Shown piece by piece: positions 1 to 10,990 of a DNA stretch of 64,000 nt; the first letter of the stretch is position 1, and every line of letters begins with the position of its first letter. The position numbers and the translations under genes are program-made. The notes below the pieces were generated by a model that saw only the letters and a program-made list of their open reading frames with translations, did no database searches and was not told the origin of the DNA. Origin of the DNA: Symsagittifera roscoffensis (lineage: Eukaryota > Xenacoelomorpha > Acoela > Convolutidae); assembly GCF_963678635.1 (NCBI RefSeq), contig NC_087070.1:44931467-44995466 (forward strand), given 5' to 3'.

Positions 1-528
1 GTGGATTGTGGGGTTTTGTTGGTGTTCTATTAAGTGGATTTCATTTTTTCTACATTACTAATAAGGGAACGTTTAATGCACCCGAAAATTCTTGCACAAA
101 TCAAACTAATTTAATCAAATGTACACTTTGATTAAATTATGGGACTGAAATATCAGAATTACGTTCACTAATGCTCTCTGCTATATTTTGTGACTATTAT
201 AAATACTATAACAGCATAAGAAATAACACACAAGAAATCTGGTTCTGAGAAAGTATTTTTTTTTGCTTTTTTTTTAAACTTGAAGTACCGATGTGGAATG
301 TTTTGCCAGAAATGTGTTTTTTTTTGCTCAAGCTCTCCTCGTTCAGGTTTGATTACGAAAAAAAAATAGATCTATAGTTCTATAGTAAAGCTATTTTGGC
401 AAGAGTGCTCGACTGCTTGGCAAATAACGCAGGAGGTTCCGCGTAGAGCACTTTCTTCTTGTCAAAAAAGTGTAAATGTTAGATTTGGGTTCGTTTTTGA
501 CAATATATATTCCATGTGTGAGTATTAC
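1..528 (-). other. Intron 2 (part) of the LHFPL-like gene
   Basis: Minus-strand intron that starts with a GTAATA donor at 528-523 and runs off the left edge. I looked for the next LHFPL exon (third and fourth membrane spans) on the minus strand here and saw no convincing one, so the 3' part of the gene should lie to the left of the window. The stretch is T-rich with no recognisable repeat. Confidence 0.55.
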
Positions 529-822
529 CTACGAATCCATAAATGATTCCTGTGATTGAGAACACCGACTTGTGTTCACACAGACAGTTCTGACAACACA
601 TGGAACACAGGGAAGATACTGCTCCGGACAGAGCCAGTAGACTGGCCATTAAGAACAGGGTCCCAGATAGGGTCCAGGCGGGTGGAAGTTTGTCCGGCTG
701 CAGTCGTCCAAGTATGACGTCACACTCCTCCAACTCGACCACTATGAGGTCATAATTGGTACACACCCACCATGGCCCCACAGTATGTCTGTAAGGGGTC
801 ACGTGAACATCTATGGACCCAT
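529..822 (-). CDS. LHFPL-like tetraspan membrane protein, exon 2
   Basis: Internal coding exon of 294 bp on the minus strand. It is bounded by an acceptor (TATTGCAG, 830-823) and a donor (GTAATA, 528-523). Its product has the extracellular loop pattern of the claudin/LHFPL superfamily: a GPWWVC stretch, then LEEC, then a P..W leading into a hydrophobic span (LSGTLFLMASLLALSGAVSS), a Cys-rich turn (CSMCCQNCLC) and the start of a third span (SVFSITGIIYGF). LHFPL proteins are four-span membrane proteins; family members act in hair-cell mechanotransduction and GABA-A receptor complexes, but the role of this one cannot be told. The exon enters in phase 1 and joins exon 1 to make an Asp codon. The family match is from remembered LHFPL sequences, not a search. 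A more distant claudin-like protein is the main alternative. Confidence 0.72.
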
Positions 823-2694
823 CTGCAATAAAATGAAAATATCATGAGTTTGGGCCACGATATCTAGTTGGTAGCGGCAATTTTTGAGTTTATTATATAT
901 CATTTCAGTCATTTTTTGTTTTTTTACAAAAATTTTTCTGATTTAATTTTTTCTAGGATGCGTTTTGTGAACTCTTTTTTTTCTGAATTTTTTTTACCGT
1001 GGTCAGAATATTTATGCAATTTAAAAGAATCATCTTGCACAGCAACCAACTACTTTTGTTTTTTGAAATTTTTTAGTTACACCATATGTTATATGCAAAC
1101 AGGGGATGTTGCTTCCAATATACTAGTCGAATATGCTTGTTTCGGTTTAGTTCGTTCAAAAAGTTGCCCGCAAATTTCAAGAATTTGCCCACTCCCCTTA
1201 ATCTACCCCTTTTTCTTTCTTTTTTTCCATCAATTCTTCCCTTTTAAAAAACTTCATCTAAACAATCTGAGTTAAAATTAGAGTAAAAAATTTATACAGA
1301 AGTCTCCAAAACTTTGAAAAAAGTTTAAGAAAACATCTGTTTTTGAAAAAAAAGTTACCAGAAAATTGAATAATGCTGTTTAGTTATGCAATTTTTGTTT
1401 AAACTCGCCGAACAAAGAGCGCTTGATTTTTTTGCTAATGATTTTTCAAAAATTCAGATAGTGTTGTCAACTTTTAGATCAGACAAATCTGTTTCCAGTA
1501 CGTCAAAAACTAAACAAGTTTTGGGGAGTTTGAACAACTTTGACCAAAAAATGCGTTATCTGACGCTGTTTTTCTCACTATTTTGAACGTCTCAGTAATT
1601 ATAATCAAATAAGTTTTTTAAATGAAAAGCAACTTGCAAATTTGCGTGTTTTAAGCAACTTCTAAATTTGTTTCTTTCCTTGAAATTATCTGGAATTATT
1701 TTTTCTGCCAATTTCGACTACCTCAAGAAAAACTCGCGGGGGATAAAGTGTGGTGGGTTATCATAATTAAAAAAGTGTCAAAAAATTCTCTACTTTTTGA
1801 GAAAAATTGGTCTGAATTATGTTGATTTTCAGAGTTATCTTGACAAAAATTGATGAGAATCTGACCCTCCAATTCAATTCGACAACACTTTCAAAAATAT
1901 TTCAAAGTAGTATCATTTCTCATTCATTTGTTTATTTCACATAAATTTTCACCATGAAATAGAAAAAAGAGCAGAAAATTCAGAATAAAAAACGAAACCA
2001 TTTTAATTTTTTTCTTTTTTTTTTTAAAGTTTTTGAGTTTTACTTCTTGCTTTTTTTTGAATTAGTGGTGGTCTGATGATTACTGTGTGCTACTTGCACA
2101 GCAACCGGCTATCTTTGTGTGTTTTGTCGCTGAATTCCAAAAAAATAAGACTAAGCTTGTATCTTTAAGATCTGCGTTATCCGCGAAATCCATAAAAGTG
2201 CTCGTCGAGCAAAAACCAAAATTAACCTTTTTTTGTCTAAAATTTTTTTTACGGATTCTAGACATTTTTGAAGTTTTGTGGATCTACAGAAAATGTCTAT
2301 GGACGCCAAGATCAGCAAAAAATTTGGAAAACTTGGCCTAGTAAATCGGATGGATTTTGAAACTTGATTCAACGTGAGTTAATTGATTCTCTGAGACCTG
2401 CTCAAATTTCGGCGGGACCTGACATTGTGGGATCACCTTTTATGGATCATTGGTTTGTTTTCTAAAAGATGCGAACCCCTCCTCTTTTTGGAGTTCACGC
2501 ACGTTTTTTGCGCGAACCCCTCATATTTAGTCTAAACTGGCGCCAGAGTCATCGTCAGAAAAAATTTAAACAATATTCGACCGATTTTGATATAGTAAAA
2601 TAGTACCAAAGTGGCCCTTTAACTGATGAAATATTCAAATTTCGGAATTTGGGAGGGGATTAGTGTCCTAAATTTATCTGTGCTTGAGGCTAAC
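823..2694 (-). other. Intron 1 of the LHFPL-like gene
   Basis: 1.87-kb intron between the two phase-matched exons, donor GTTAGC at 2694-2689 and acceptor TATTGCAG at 830-823. It is T-rich on the plus strand, which opens long Phe-rich frames (for example 868-1275) that I do not regard as genes. The 13-mer TTGCACAGCAACC occurs twice (about 1035 and 2094), and a related sequence lies near 35,190, hinting at an old dispersed repeat. Confidence 0.6.
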
Positions 2695-2941
2695 CTGCCC
2701 GAAGTCCGAACTGTTTTGGGGAAGAAATCCACGACTTGCTGAACATAGTTGCAACGAGAAGAGTTGTCGTGCCGAGACACGACGAGAGCCAGATGAGACT
2801 TCCGAACGATACGAACAACTGACAACCTTGAGCTCCATCTTCGTCGTCTTCGTTGTCGTGACAGCCGAATCGATTCACTCGTCGTTGGAGAATTGGGTCG
2901 CCGAACTGATCTGGCAGCGGAGAGCTCGGCTCGTCAGACAT
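2695..2941 (-). CDS. LHFPL-like tetraspan membrane protein, exon 1 with start codon
   Basis: First coding exon, minus strand, 82 codons plus one base. The ATG at 2941-2939 is the first ATG in the open frame (MSDEPSS...). The N-terminus is acidic and cytoplasmic-looking (HDNEDDEDGAQ), followed by one hydrophobic span of about 22 residues (FVSFGSLIWLSSCLGTTTLL onward) and then SKSWISSP. This is the order seen before the first loop of LHFPL proteins, where span 1 is followed by a W-containing stretch. The exon ends at a G before GTTAGC, leaving phase 1, which fits exon 2 exactly. The region is more GC-rich than its surroundings, as expected for a real exon. The plus-strand frame over the same bases (2684-3043) is taken as its shadow. 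The donor is not the common GTAAGT, so the exact junction needs cDNA. Confidence 0.68.
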
Positions 2942-3991
2942 CGAATAACAGGACACAACTTTTCAACTCGTCTGGTCGTTTTTTTAACGATTAAACCATT
3001 GTTAGCCACCTATATCAAATTGAATTTACATATGTCACATTAACATAAGCTTTATAACGACATAAATATCGGCAAGAAATCTACACGGAATTCAGTTGAA
3101 AAGAGCAAAAACTCATCGATTTTTTTTTCTTGAAATTCTAGCTTAACATGGAAATAACGGGGCGGGCTGATATTGTTACGACGATGCTGTTATTTGAAGT
3201 GTCTTTGATACAAAGAAGGGCGAAGAAACGAGATTATGAATAATCATTTGATCAAAAAGGATTACAAAAAAAGGAAGTTTCGATTTCGATTCTATTGAAC
3301 AGTAGAATGGGTTACATAACTGATATACACAGAGAGGTTCAACAAGCAGGGAATGTAGCGGAACTCAATTGAAGGGAGCGAATTAATTTTCCCCTGGGTT
3401 TGAAATAACGACAACAATGGAATTTTTCCACCGGAATAAAATAATTGTAAAAATTGTTGCGATAAAATAGTATCTATATGGTAAATCAAATGCAGTCATT
3501 ATTAATCATTAAACTGTTGCATTTTATTAACGTGGTAACTTTTTTTTTACTCGAGTGTGTATTCAATATAGTCGCAAAATACATTATCTATACATAAACG
3601 TTATTTTTTCAGAGATTAAAGAGCGTATTTTGCTTAAATTGTTTTATAAAGGTGTGTGCTAAGCTGAAATTGTGGAGTTTAGTGCGAGAAAATTGATCAA
3701 TTTGCAGAGCGTTTTGATCTTTTTCTTATTTTACGTAAAACAGATTTAAGAAGTGCTTGAAGGTGCAGCTTTGATTTCGATGTAAAGGGTTGCATCGAAT
3801 TCAGAAGAAACAATTTCGCGGTTGTTACCTAACAACTAACAACAACCAACCTGTGCGCCATTGTATATAGCTTTTAGATTAGATCTCATTTTTCTCTCTT
3901 TGATGTTGCGAAAAAGAAGAGCAGATTTCAAATTTCGCTCATTTGGGCATTTGATCAAAACCCGGTTTAGAAAACAGAATAAAACCTTTTA
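2942..3991. other. Upstream flank of the LHFPL-like gene
   Basis: Minus-strand 5' UTR and promoter would lie in the first part of this stretch. I see no clear TATA box or upstream non-coding exon. The rest has no recognisable gene or repeat. Confidence 0.35.
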
Positions 3992-4008
3992 CCCCCCCCC
4001 CCCCCCCC
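3992..4008. repeat. Poly-C tract (17 C)
   Basis: Uninterrupted run of 17 C on the plus strand in otherwise AT-rich DNA. Two similar runs occur at 8,640 (G) and 10,574 (C). Such runs are prone to sequencing and replication slippage. Confidence 0.9.
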
Positions 4009-5479
4009 GAAATGTAGAATCAAAAATAAAATAAAAAAATAATTGAAAGAGTTTATAAATATAACTATGTTTAAATGGTATGTCATTACCCTTTTGAGGA
4101 TAAGGCTTTTTCAAATGGGCGCAGTTTAGAATCGGAGATAAAAGTGACTTATTTTAGGGATTCAGGAGACGGTTCAAGCGCCCAGATTAAAATTTAAGGG
4201 TGATTTCACCAGCATGGTATCCGCTAGTTTATGACGCCCCGGTGATTTCAGAAAATAGCGTCGCCGCTCGGGCTAACAAAGTGAATAAAACAAAAGGCGT
4301 GAGGCTATTTCAAATCAATTTAGCCCGTAATTATAAAGCTCTTGGCGCAAATTGTAGTCAAAATTTCCTGTTTTGTCTAATCATCTTGAAACAAAAAATG
4401 CCAACAATTTAGAATGAAAAATTGTGAATGAAATTTTATCAAGGTTCTTCGGGAGGGTAAAAACGTGAAAAAAATACATAAAGGGTGTAGAAAATTGGGC
4501 GAAAAAAGGCTGGTAGTTTGACATGGAAAGAATAACTAATTTGATATTGCCATGAGAAAAAGAAGGGCTTTAGGGATTTAAATTGAATTTCAAGGGGGTT
4601 TTCTGCTGAAATGGGGCTCTTAAATCGAATTTAGTCTTCGACAAAACTTCAATAATAAATTTTTTTATAATCTTTACGGGTTGAAGGAAATGTTTACGCC
4701 CATCTTAGGTTCTATTGTAACCCGATTTCTGTATTTGATCGTAATATCTATTTTTTCATTCAAAATATCTTCCAGATAAAAAAGTCTGCTTCTTCCAATG
4801 AAGGGAGTCTGTGATTTCCGCTGCGTATAATCTTAATCTCTGAAAAATGCATCGTATTTTCGTAACCTCTGAAAAACCGGCCTGTAAATTATATTGCAAA
4901 TTTAAACTAGTGACTAGATTTTTTTTTAGAAATAAGGTTTTCGGATTTTCATACCTTTAAATTGATCATTTGTTTATTCATCAAAATGGCACTCTACTTT
5001 TAGGGGCCGTTTTGGAATTGCGGACAAAATTGCGAGCGAAATGCTTCAAAGATTATAATACATTTCAAAGGTATTAATCATATTAGCTGCGAAACAAGTT
5101 GTCATAAATGTTTAAATAACCCCTATTTGGAACATATCAAACCTGGTTCAAAGAAAATTGGACACAATTTGCCAAAATTCAACACTGTTTTTGTGAATTA
5201 AATTTACGCAGCGTCATAAAATAGCTGTAAAGTCAGGAAAGCAATTTAGGCATTTTTCATAACCTAATTAAAAATCGTCTATGAAAATTTTGTCAAATAT
5301 TTAATTGTGAGGTGTGCGGTATGCAAGAACATAAATTGAATTTCCCAAAACCTTTTTAAATATATCCATTGAATTTAGAGGCGTTAAACAAAGCCTACGT
5401 ACAAAACAGCCGAAAACCGAACATTGTTTAACGGTACTGACAAAAATGTACCAAAATAAAATGTTTTGACGAATAGGAG
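4009..5479. other. Gene-poor AT-rich stretch
   Basis: No gene or element recognised. Short open frames (such as 4200-4412) have no familiar motif and no splice context that I can support. Confidence 0.5.
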
Positions 5480-5932
5480 CGAAAAAAAAAACAGTTTTAG
5501 TTTGGTGAAAAACTGGCACGCTGCGAAAATTACACGAACAAAAAGAGCCCAACGTAGTTAAATGTATCATCAGAGTTCTGAGACTCTTTGTTGCCTTCTG
5601 CAAAAAAAATTGGCGCCAATATTTTAAGAAGCCATGAATTGAATAAAAAATCAGCCGGAACATAGCTGCAACAGTTTTCATTATTTTAGAAAAGGAACTG
5701 TTTGTTGAGCACCAAAGAAACTATTTTTGTTTCGTGAAAAAATGGCACGCTGCAAAAAAGTACACGAACAAAAACAACCCAGCATAGTGAAATGTATCAT
5801 CATAATTCGCAGACTCTTGGTTGACTTGTGCAAGACAATCGGCGCCAATAATTTAACATATCATGAAATGAAAAAAAAAATCAGCCAGAACAAAGATGCA
5901 AAGTTTTCTATTGTCTTAGCAATGGAGTGTTA
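5480..5932. repeat. Degenerate tandem duplication, period about 230 bp
   Basis: Two diverged copies side by side. Both contain TGGCACGCTGC (5514 and 5743), then ACACGAACAAAAA, AAATGTATCATCA, GGCGCCAATA and AATCAGCC.GAACA in the same order. The copies differ by many substitutions and small indels, so the duplication is old. Frames in the two copies do not correspond, so it is probably not coding. Confidence 0.8.
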
Positions 5933-6199
5933 GGTGCGCTATGAAAACATTATCAATAACGAGTTTGATGTTCTAAAAATACTTTTCAAGACCAAGAAAA
6001 ATGTACCCGGTAAATTTTCAAAACGGTTAAATCAACGACCCAACAGATGAAAACTGTTCCAAATAAATAAAAGCACAAAAAAAAATCTTCAGTTTGAGTA
6101 AACGCGAGAAGGGTTTAGGGCAAAAACTAATCTTTGTACAGTGTTTTCCGATTTTCAAAAAAATTGCAGAATATTTATGCTTGGTGTAGTTCTTTAATT

Positions 6200-6612
6200 T
6201 TATTCAGTCATTTTTCGATTTAATTACCAAGTGTTTTTGACAGACATTTTGAATTTCATCTTATACCAAAATATTGATGTTTACGCTCAAATTTCAAAAA
6301 AAAAAGTATTTCACCTATGATTATTTTTCGTAAAATTATAGGCGTTTGAAAGTAGCTAATTTGACCAATTTTGGATAACTAAAGTGCGATGTTTTGCGTA
6401 CTGACAACACGCGCAAGAAGCAAATAATGCGTTCCAAATTGAACTGAGGCCAGAAATTTAATCCTGTTGTCAGAATACGATACGCTAAACACATCCTTAG
6501 TATTTTACTCAGTGTGTTAGGGGATCAAACGAAGAAAAAAAAATAAATTTTTAACTGGCCTCATCTATAGTCGGAACACTCAAGGCTTCGCCCTGATATG
6601 CGAGCGGTCTTG
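6200..6612 (+). mobile_element. Old Helitron-like hairpin-ended element, 5' part lost
   Basis: Diverged copy of the family best seen at 30,122-30,655. It keeps the 3' signature: GTCGGAACACTC, a hairpin around GGCTTCGCCC, then GAGCGGTCTTG. Inside, TTCGTAAAATTATAGGCGTTTG and GACCAATTTTGG match the middle of the younger copies. The 5' end is not recognisable, and it is clearly the oldest plus-strand copy in the window. Confidence 0.55.
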
Positions 6613-7031
6613 TTGACTGATATGTCACTTTTAAAAAACTTCACCAGAGAATTGAGCTGAAATAAGATACTGTTGCCAACTTTTTCATGTTTGTTTCTTT
6701 CTAACATTCACTCTTCATTGCTGCTTTCCTATTATCACATTCTTGGCTCGTATAAGTAATCAGGCCAACATCTATAGTTTCTAAAAACTTTTAAGTTTTT
6801 AAGGCCTAAATGTTCTCTCGTTGTTCCAATTTTCTAAGAAAAAGGATGAAATTTTTGTTTAGGTGTAATTTCTTTTTTCAGACCAATTTTGATTGAAAGT
6901 TTGTTACATTTTGAAAGATATCATAAGGAAGTTTTGAGTTAGACTTCAGTAAAGTTTTGTAATTGCAGTTGTTTTTCGTCATTTTGAGAAAAATGATGCA
7001 AGAATTTTTTGTGCTACCAACGCTTAAACTA
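6613..7031. other. Unique AT-rich stretch
   Basis: Nothing recognised between the Helitron-like fragment and the inverted-repeat element. Confidence 0.5.
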
Positions 7032-7998
7032 CCGGGTTGACAAAAAATGCTCATCATACTATTTCATAGACCAAAAAAAAAATACTATGAAAATAGCATG
7101 ACAAGCATTTTTTCCATACTATGATATACTATGATAGGCATTTTTTCCATAGTATGAAATTGTATGATAAGCATTTTTTCCATAAAAGAAAATACCAAAA
7201 AATATTTGTTTTGAAATTTTGTGTTTCATCCGAAACACTAACCCTGGACTTTTGTCATTAAAAAACCCAGAGTGTACCTGGCAGTTACCACTCAGTTAAA
7301 CTGCATTTGGTGATTTTTGCCACCTCTGTCAATTTTTACATTTTCACATGGAGTTTTATACCAAAAATGTAACTTTTTGTATATGGCTAGATAATTTTTG
7401 GTTTGAAAACTTTAGTAGTTGAGAAAAACAGGCCTGTTTTTTAGAAATTTAGTTTTATCTTAGCAAATGAAATAAAAAAATAATAATCGTGCTTACAAAA
7501 AAGTTTGCATAAGTTTGAGCACAAAAGCAAATCTGCAAGCAAAAAATGGATTAAAAACTTTTTACCTCAAATATGTGTTTTTGCTTATGTAAAAATGCAT
7601 ATCATACAATTTTCATTTATGAAAATTATATGATAAGAATTTTTTTGACCAAAATTAAAATCAGGTTTTTGAGAGTCAAAATGCATTTTTTCAATAAAAT
7701 TTTTTTAAAATTCATGTGAATTCGTCCAGAAACATCGTCAAATTCCTTTTGAAGATTTTATTTTTTCTATAGCAAAATGCTTATCATGCAATTTTCATAA
7801 ATGAAAATATTATGATAAAATCATGTTTTTATTGAGCAGAATTTTTCAAAAGATGGAATAGAACAGAAGTATTTCTCTAAAAACGTTTAATACAGTTTTT
7901 AAATTTTGTATGAAAATTGTATGATAAGTATTTTTTCCATAGTCGCCATATATGAAATTGTATGATAAACATTTTTCTTTTATGGACGTCAACCCGGG
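7032..7998. mobile_element. CCCGGGTTGACC-family inverted-repeat element, copy 1
   Basis: Non-autonomous DNA transposon-like element (about 967 bp) bounded by inverted ends CCGGGTTGAC (7032-7041) and GTCAACCCGGG (7988-7998). The interior is packed with a short motif in both orientations, about GCTTATCATACAATTTTCAT and its complement, often back to back to make local palindromes, with A/T-rich spacers. No transposase is encoded. The same design and ends recur at 28,696-29,625 and in the composite at 42.1-44.1 kb. Superfamily is not assigned because the target duplication is not clear. Confidence 0.75.
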
Positions 7999-8639
7999 CT
8001 ATAAATTATTCCGTTTCAAAAAAAGGTATCAAATAGAAATGAGACACGATACTGAACGTTGCATAAATTTGTTCTGCACACAACGGGTAGAGGAATTTCT
8101 TAATATCAAAATATCAAAACTTTTTCTTTATTTGTACTCTTTAATCAATATTCATTCAACAAAACACTTTTTGCTTAGATATTAGAGGGTCTATCCGAAT
8201 ATTCTTGGTTTGCTTCCTTATGTGAAAATGATGGATGTCTGAATAAGTTAGTTTGGAAACTGTCGCGCTTATGTTTATTCTGGTTCTACAAAAAACCACA
8301 AACGTCTTGATTGCAAATTAAAATCCTAAATTCTCAACTCTGACAACCCAAGGACTGAAAACAACCCCTAGTAATCAAACGCTTTGATGCATCGTCAGAC
8401 TTATAAGCATCTTAGATTTTTGAATAATCCAATTTGACAGAAACAAAGGAACTGACAGAGTTGAGAGTCATTGAAGTGACAGCAAGGATAAGCAGTTGTG
8501 AATCTCAGCACTTTTTTAGACTCATAAGACAGGAATGAACTCGAGCATGCTTTTACAACGCAAATAAGCATGTATTACCTCGACTATTCAGCGTTTCATT
8601 GTTCATGACATTGACTGCTATGATAAAAGAAGTTTGTAA

Positions 8640-8653
8640 GGGGGGGGGGGGGG
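8640..8653. repeat. Poly-G tract (14 G)
   Basis: Run of 14 G on the plus strand. A mononucleotide run with no other feature attached. Confidence 0.9.
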
Positions 8654-10573
8654 TTTGTAAGGTTGATTTCAAAAACTAAGTTTGCTCCTTACTCAATTTT
8701 TTACAAATCAAACGCTGATTTTCCGCATTGGAGCTCCATGGAAAATCATAAGAATCGTAGAAATTTTTTGAGTGTCTTCACAAGCATTTTAGAAATTCGA
8801 TTGTCAGGGAGTAATCATCGAGGGTATTTTTAACAGCATTTTCCAGTACGAAAGCTCATTTAGACTTAGCCTCCCTCCACTCCCACACTAACTCTCGCGT
8901 TCAATCACTTGTCCACAATTCATATTTTTATACCCCATCACATTATCCCCCATTTTACGACTTATCAACTGGAAGGGGTAGATTAATATGGTGTAAAAGG
9001 GGTGTACAAGGGAACATAGATGTGGGGTATTTTTGAAAGTATAGTGAGGGTATGAATTGAGAGGCGGGTAGGAGGCGACAAAAAGGGGTGTTGAGTATTG
9101 CAATACTGCATCTTTTTTTTTTAATTGTAAAAACTCTATTTTTTTTTTCAAATTAAAGTACATTGCATTTTAGTTTTAATAATTTTTCTAGAATTTCATT
9201 TTCAATCACTCTTATAAGTTTGGGTGATTTTGAGTTTTTTCTACAGTGCAGCTAAAAAAATCAATCAAAAATAACCAGACCGTTCAAGATTTTTTTATTC
9301 AAGACTTTCACTGCTATGACAGAAGAAAGTTCGATTTTTTCACCTCTGTTTGTTTTTCGAGTCTATCAAATTTTAAATTTAACGAAAATTAGTTTGCTGT
9401 TAGTTCACCGTCAGTTGAGGACTTTTTAATCGCAAATTAGCAGCACCTGTATGTGAATTATTTAAAAAAACACAGCAACTTCATCTATTATAGTTATGTT
9501 TATTCATCTGTAAGGTAAACAGCACTTACCTTTAAAAACTTTCAATTTATTTCCATTCAATTTCTTATAAAATTTTTTGAGAGTATAGTTTTTTGTTGGG
9601 TCGTTTTTTGTTTTAAAATTTGCTTTCTGCAGACAGTTTTAGAATTTCACAATTAGTTTAATGTTTTTTACATAATTTATCTCATATTAGATCATAAAAA
9701 GAAACAATAAAAAACTGATATCTGATCATGTCAAAGCCATGAATGTTCAGACTGCCATTTAACGTGCATAAAGCAGTTTTAAAGAAGAAAAAATGAATTT
9801 AACAAAAACATTCAACAATTTGAATTTTTCCTCTGCAATCTATATCGAGTAAAAATCAAAAGTTTCTATATTTAAATGACAACACTTAGATCATTTAGCT
9901 AGTCTCGAATCATACTGAAAAAAAGCTAAGCCTTATTACACAATAATTTAAAGTAGCCGGACAAACAAAAACAGATCTAAAAATTTTCGACATTTTTCTC
10001 AAGTCAATTTTTTATTAAAAAAAGATTACCACAAAAATTGCTAGGATTTTAACCGGAATTAAAGAAAGCTCAATTTACTTTGCAAATGTCGAACTTCAAG
10101 TTTCATACCAAAATGGGTCTGTTTTGGCTCCTCCAAGTCAATTGCGGACCAATTGGCGAGTTAAACATATCAGATGGTCAGTTGTCGAACTAACATATCG
10201 AATGGGTTTTCCAATTAAATATAAGTGACCAACAAAGTATAAGAATGTACAATCTCCGATATCTTTTTTTTTGAAAAAAAAATTTTTATGTTGTTGGCCA
10301 AAATCTGTCATTCTAACTGTTTGTAGAATGATTTTGTATTTCTGAAACAAATCAAAAGTTCAATTGTTCGAAATTGAAAAGCAATTGACTCAAGAGTTTT
10401 CAGTAATTTTTGATCAACTAAACAGCGCCACAGATGCCCTCTTTTTAATGCACGCTTTGGGGGGGATCTCTTAACTGTTCGTTTCTAGGGTGCCTAGTAG
10501 CAAATTGCCACCCATTTAAAAAATAATTCAATGATTAAGCACATATAAATTTTCTCCTTAGGATCAAATCTCT

Positions 10574-10586
10574 CCCCCCCCCCCCC
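10574..10586. repeat. Poly-C tract (13 C)
   Basis: Run of 13 C on the plus strand, flanked by CT-rich sequence. Confidence 0.9.
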
Positions 10587-10729
10587 TCTGCAATTGGGGA
10601 GGAAAAAACATCCGCTTTGGCTCTGACTATCAAAAAACTTGGTAGAATTTTTAGAAACTTTTTTTCTCATTATTTTTTGATGGCAACTTTATTTGATATA
10701 AACTGGCTTTAAATTTCGTACTTTTCCGG

Positions 10730-10990
10730 GTTATTTAGATGAGCAAAGAAGAAAAATGAGTTTAATCATTTCAAAATGGCCAAACTGGCAATATTTCTGA
10801 ACCCTCATAACTTTGCCCTATGTGAAGGTGAATTGTGTTTTATTTTTGTCATAAAGCATGAACATTTATCGGACAGTATAAAATTTTAAACGAAAAATAT
10901 TCTTACAAAATTTGAAAAAGGCGAAAAAATTTGTTGGGATAAAAAACCCGAGTAGAAATATTCCTTCACTTTCATCGAAAGTCGGTGCAA
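10730..10990 (-). mobile_element. Helitron-like element fragment, reverse orientation
   Basis: The right edge reads as the reverse complement of the family's 5' end: AAAAAACCCGAG, AAATATTCC, then the hairpin ACTTTCATCGAAAGT followed by CGGTGCAA. In intact copies this is TTGTTCCGACTTTCG...CGAAAGT...GGAATATTTGTGCTCGGG. The hairpin stem is kept while surrounding bases have drifted. The inner boundary is approximate and the family 3' end is absent. Confidence 0.5.

Larger units (their letters stand above)
7999..10729. other. Gene-poor stretch with poly-G and poly-C runs
   Basis: No gene recognised. A run of 14 G lies at 8,640-8,653 and one of 13 C at 10,574-10,586. A strand-skewed, Pro/Tyr-rich minus-strand frame at 8,888-9,163 has no familiar motif. 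I do not call it a gene. Confidence 0.5.

Noticed and set aside
868-1275. 135-codon plus-strand frame
   Set aside because: Phe/Leu-rich from a T-rich strand, no motif, and it lies inside the intron of the minus-strand gene.
2684-3043. 119-codon plus-strand frame
   Set aside because: Shadow of the LHFPL-like exon 1, which has better family and splice support on the minus strand.
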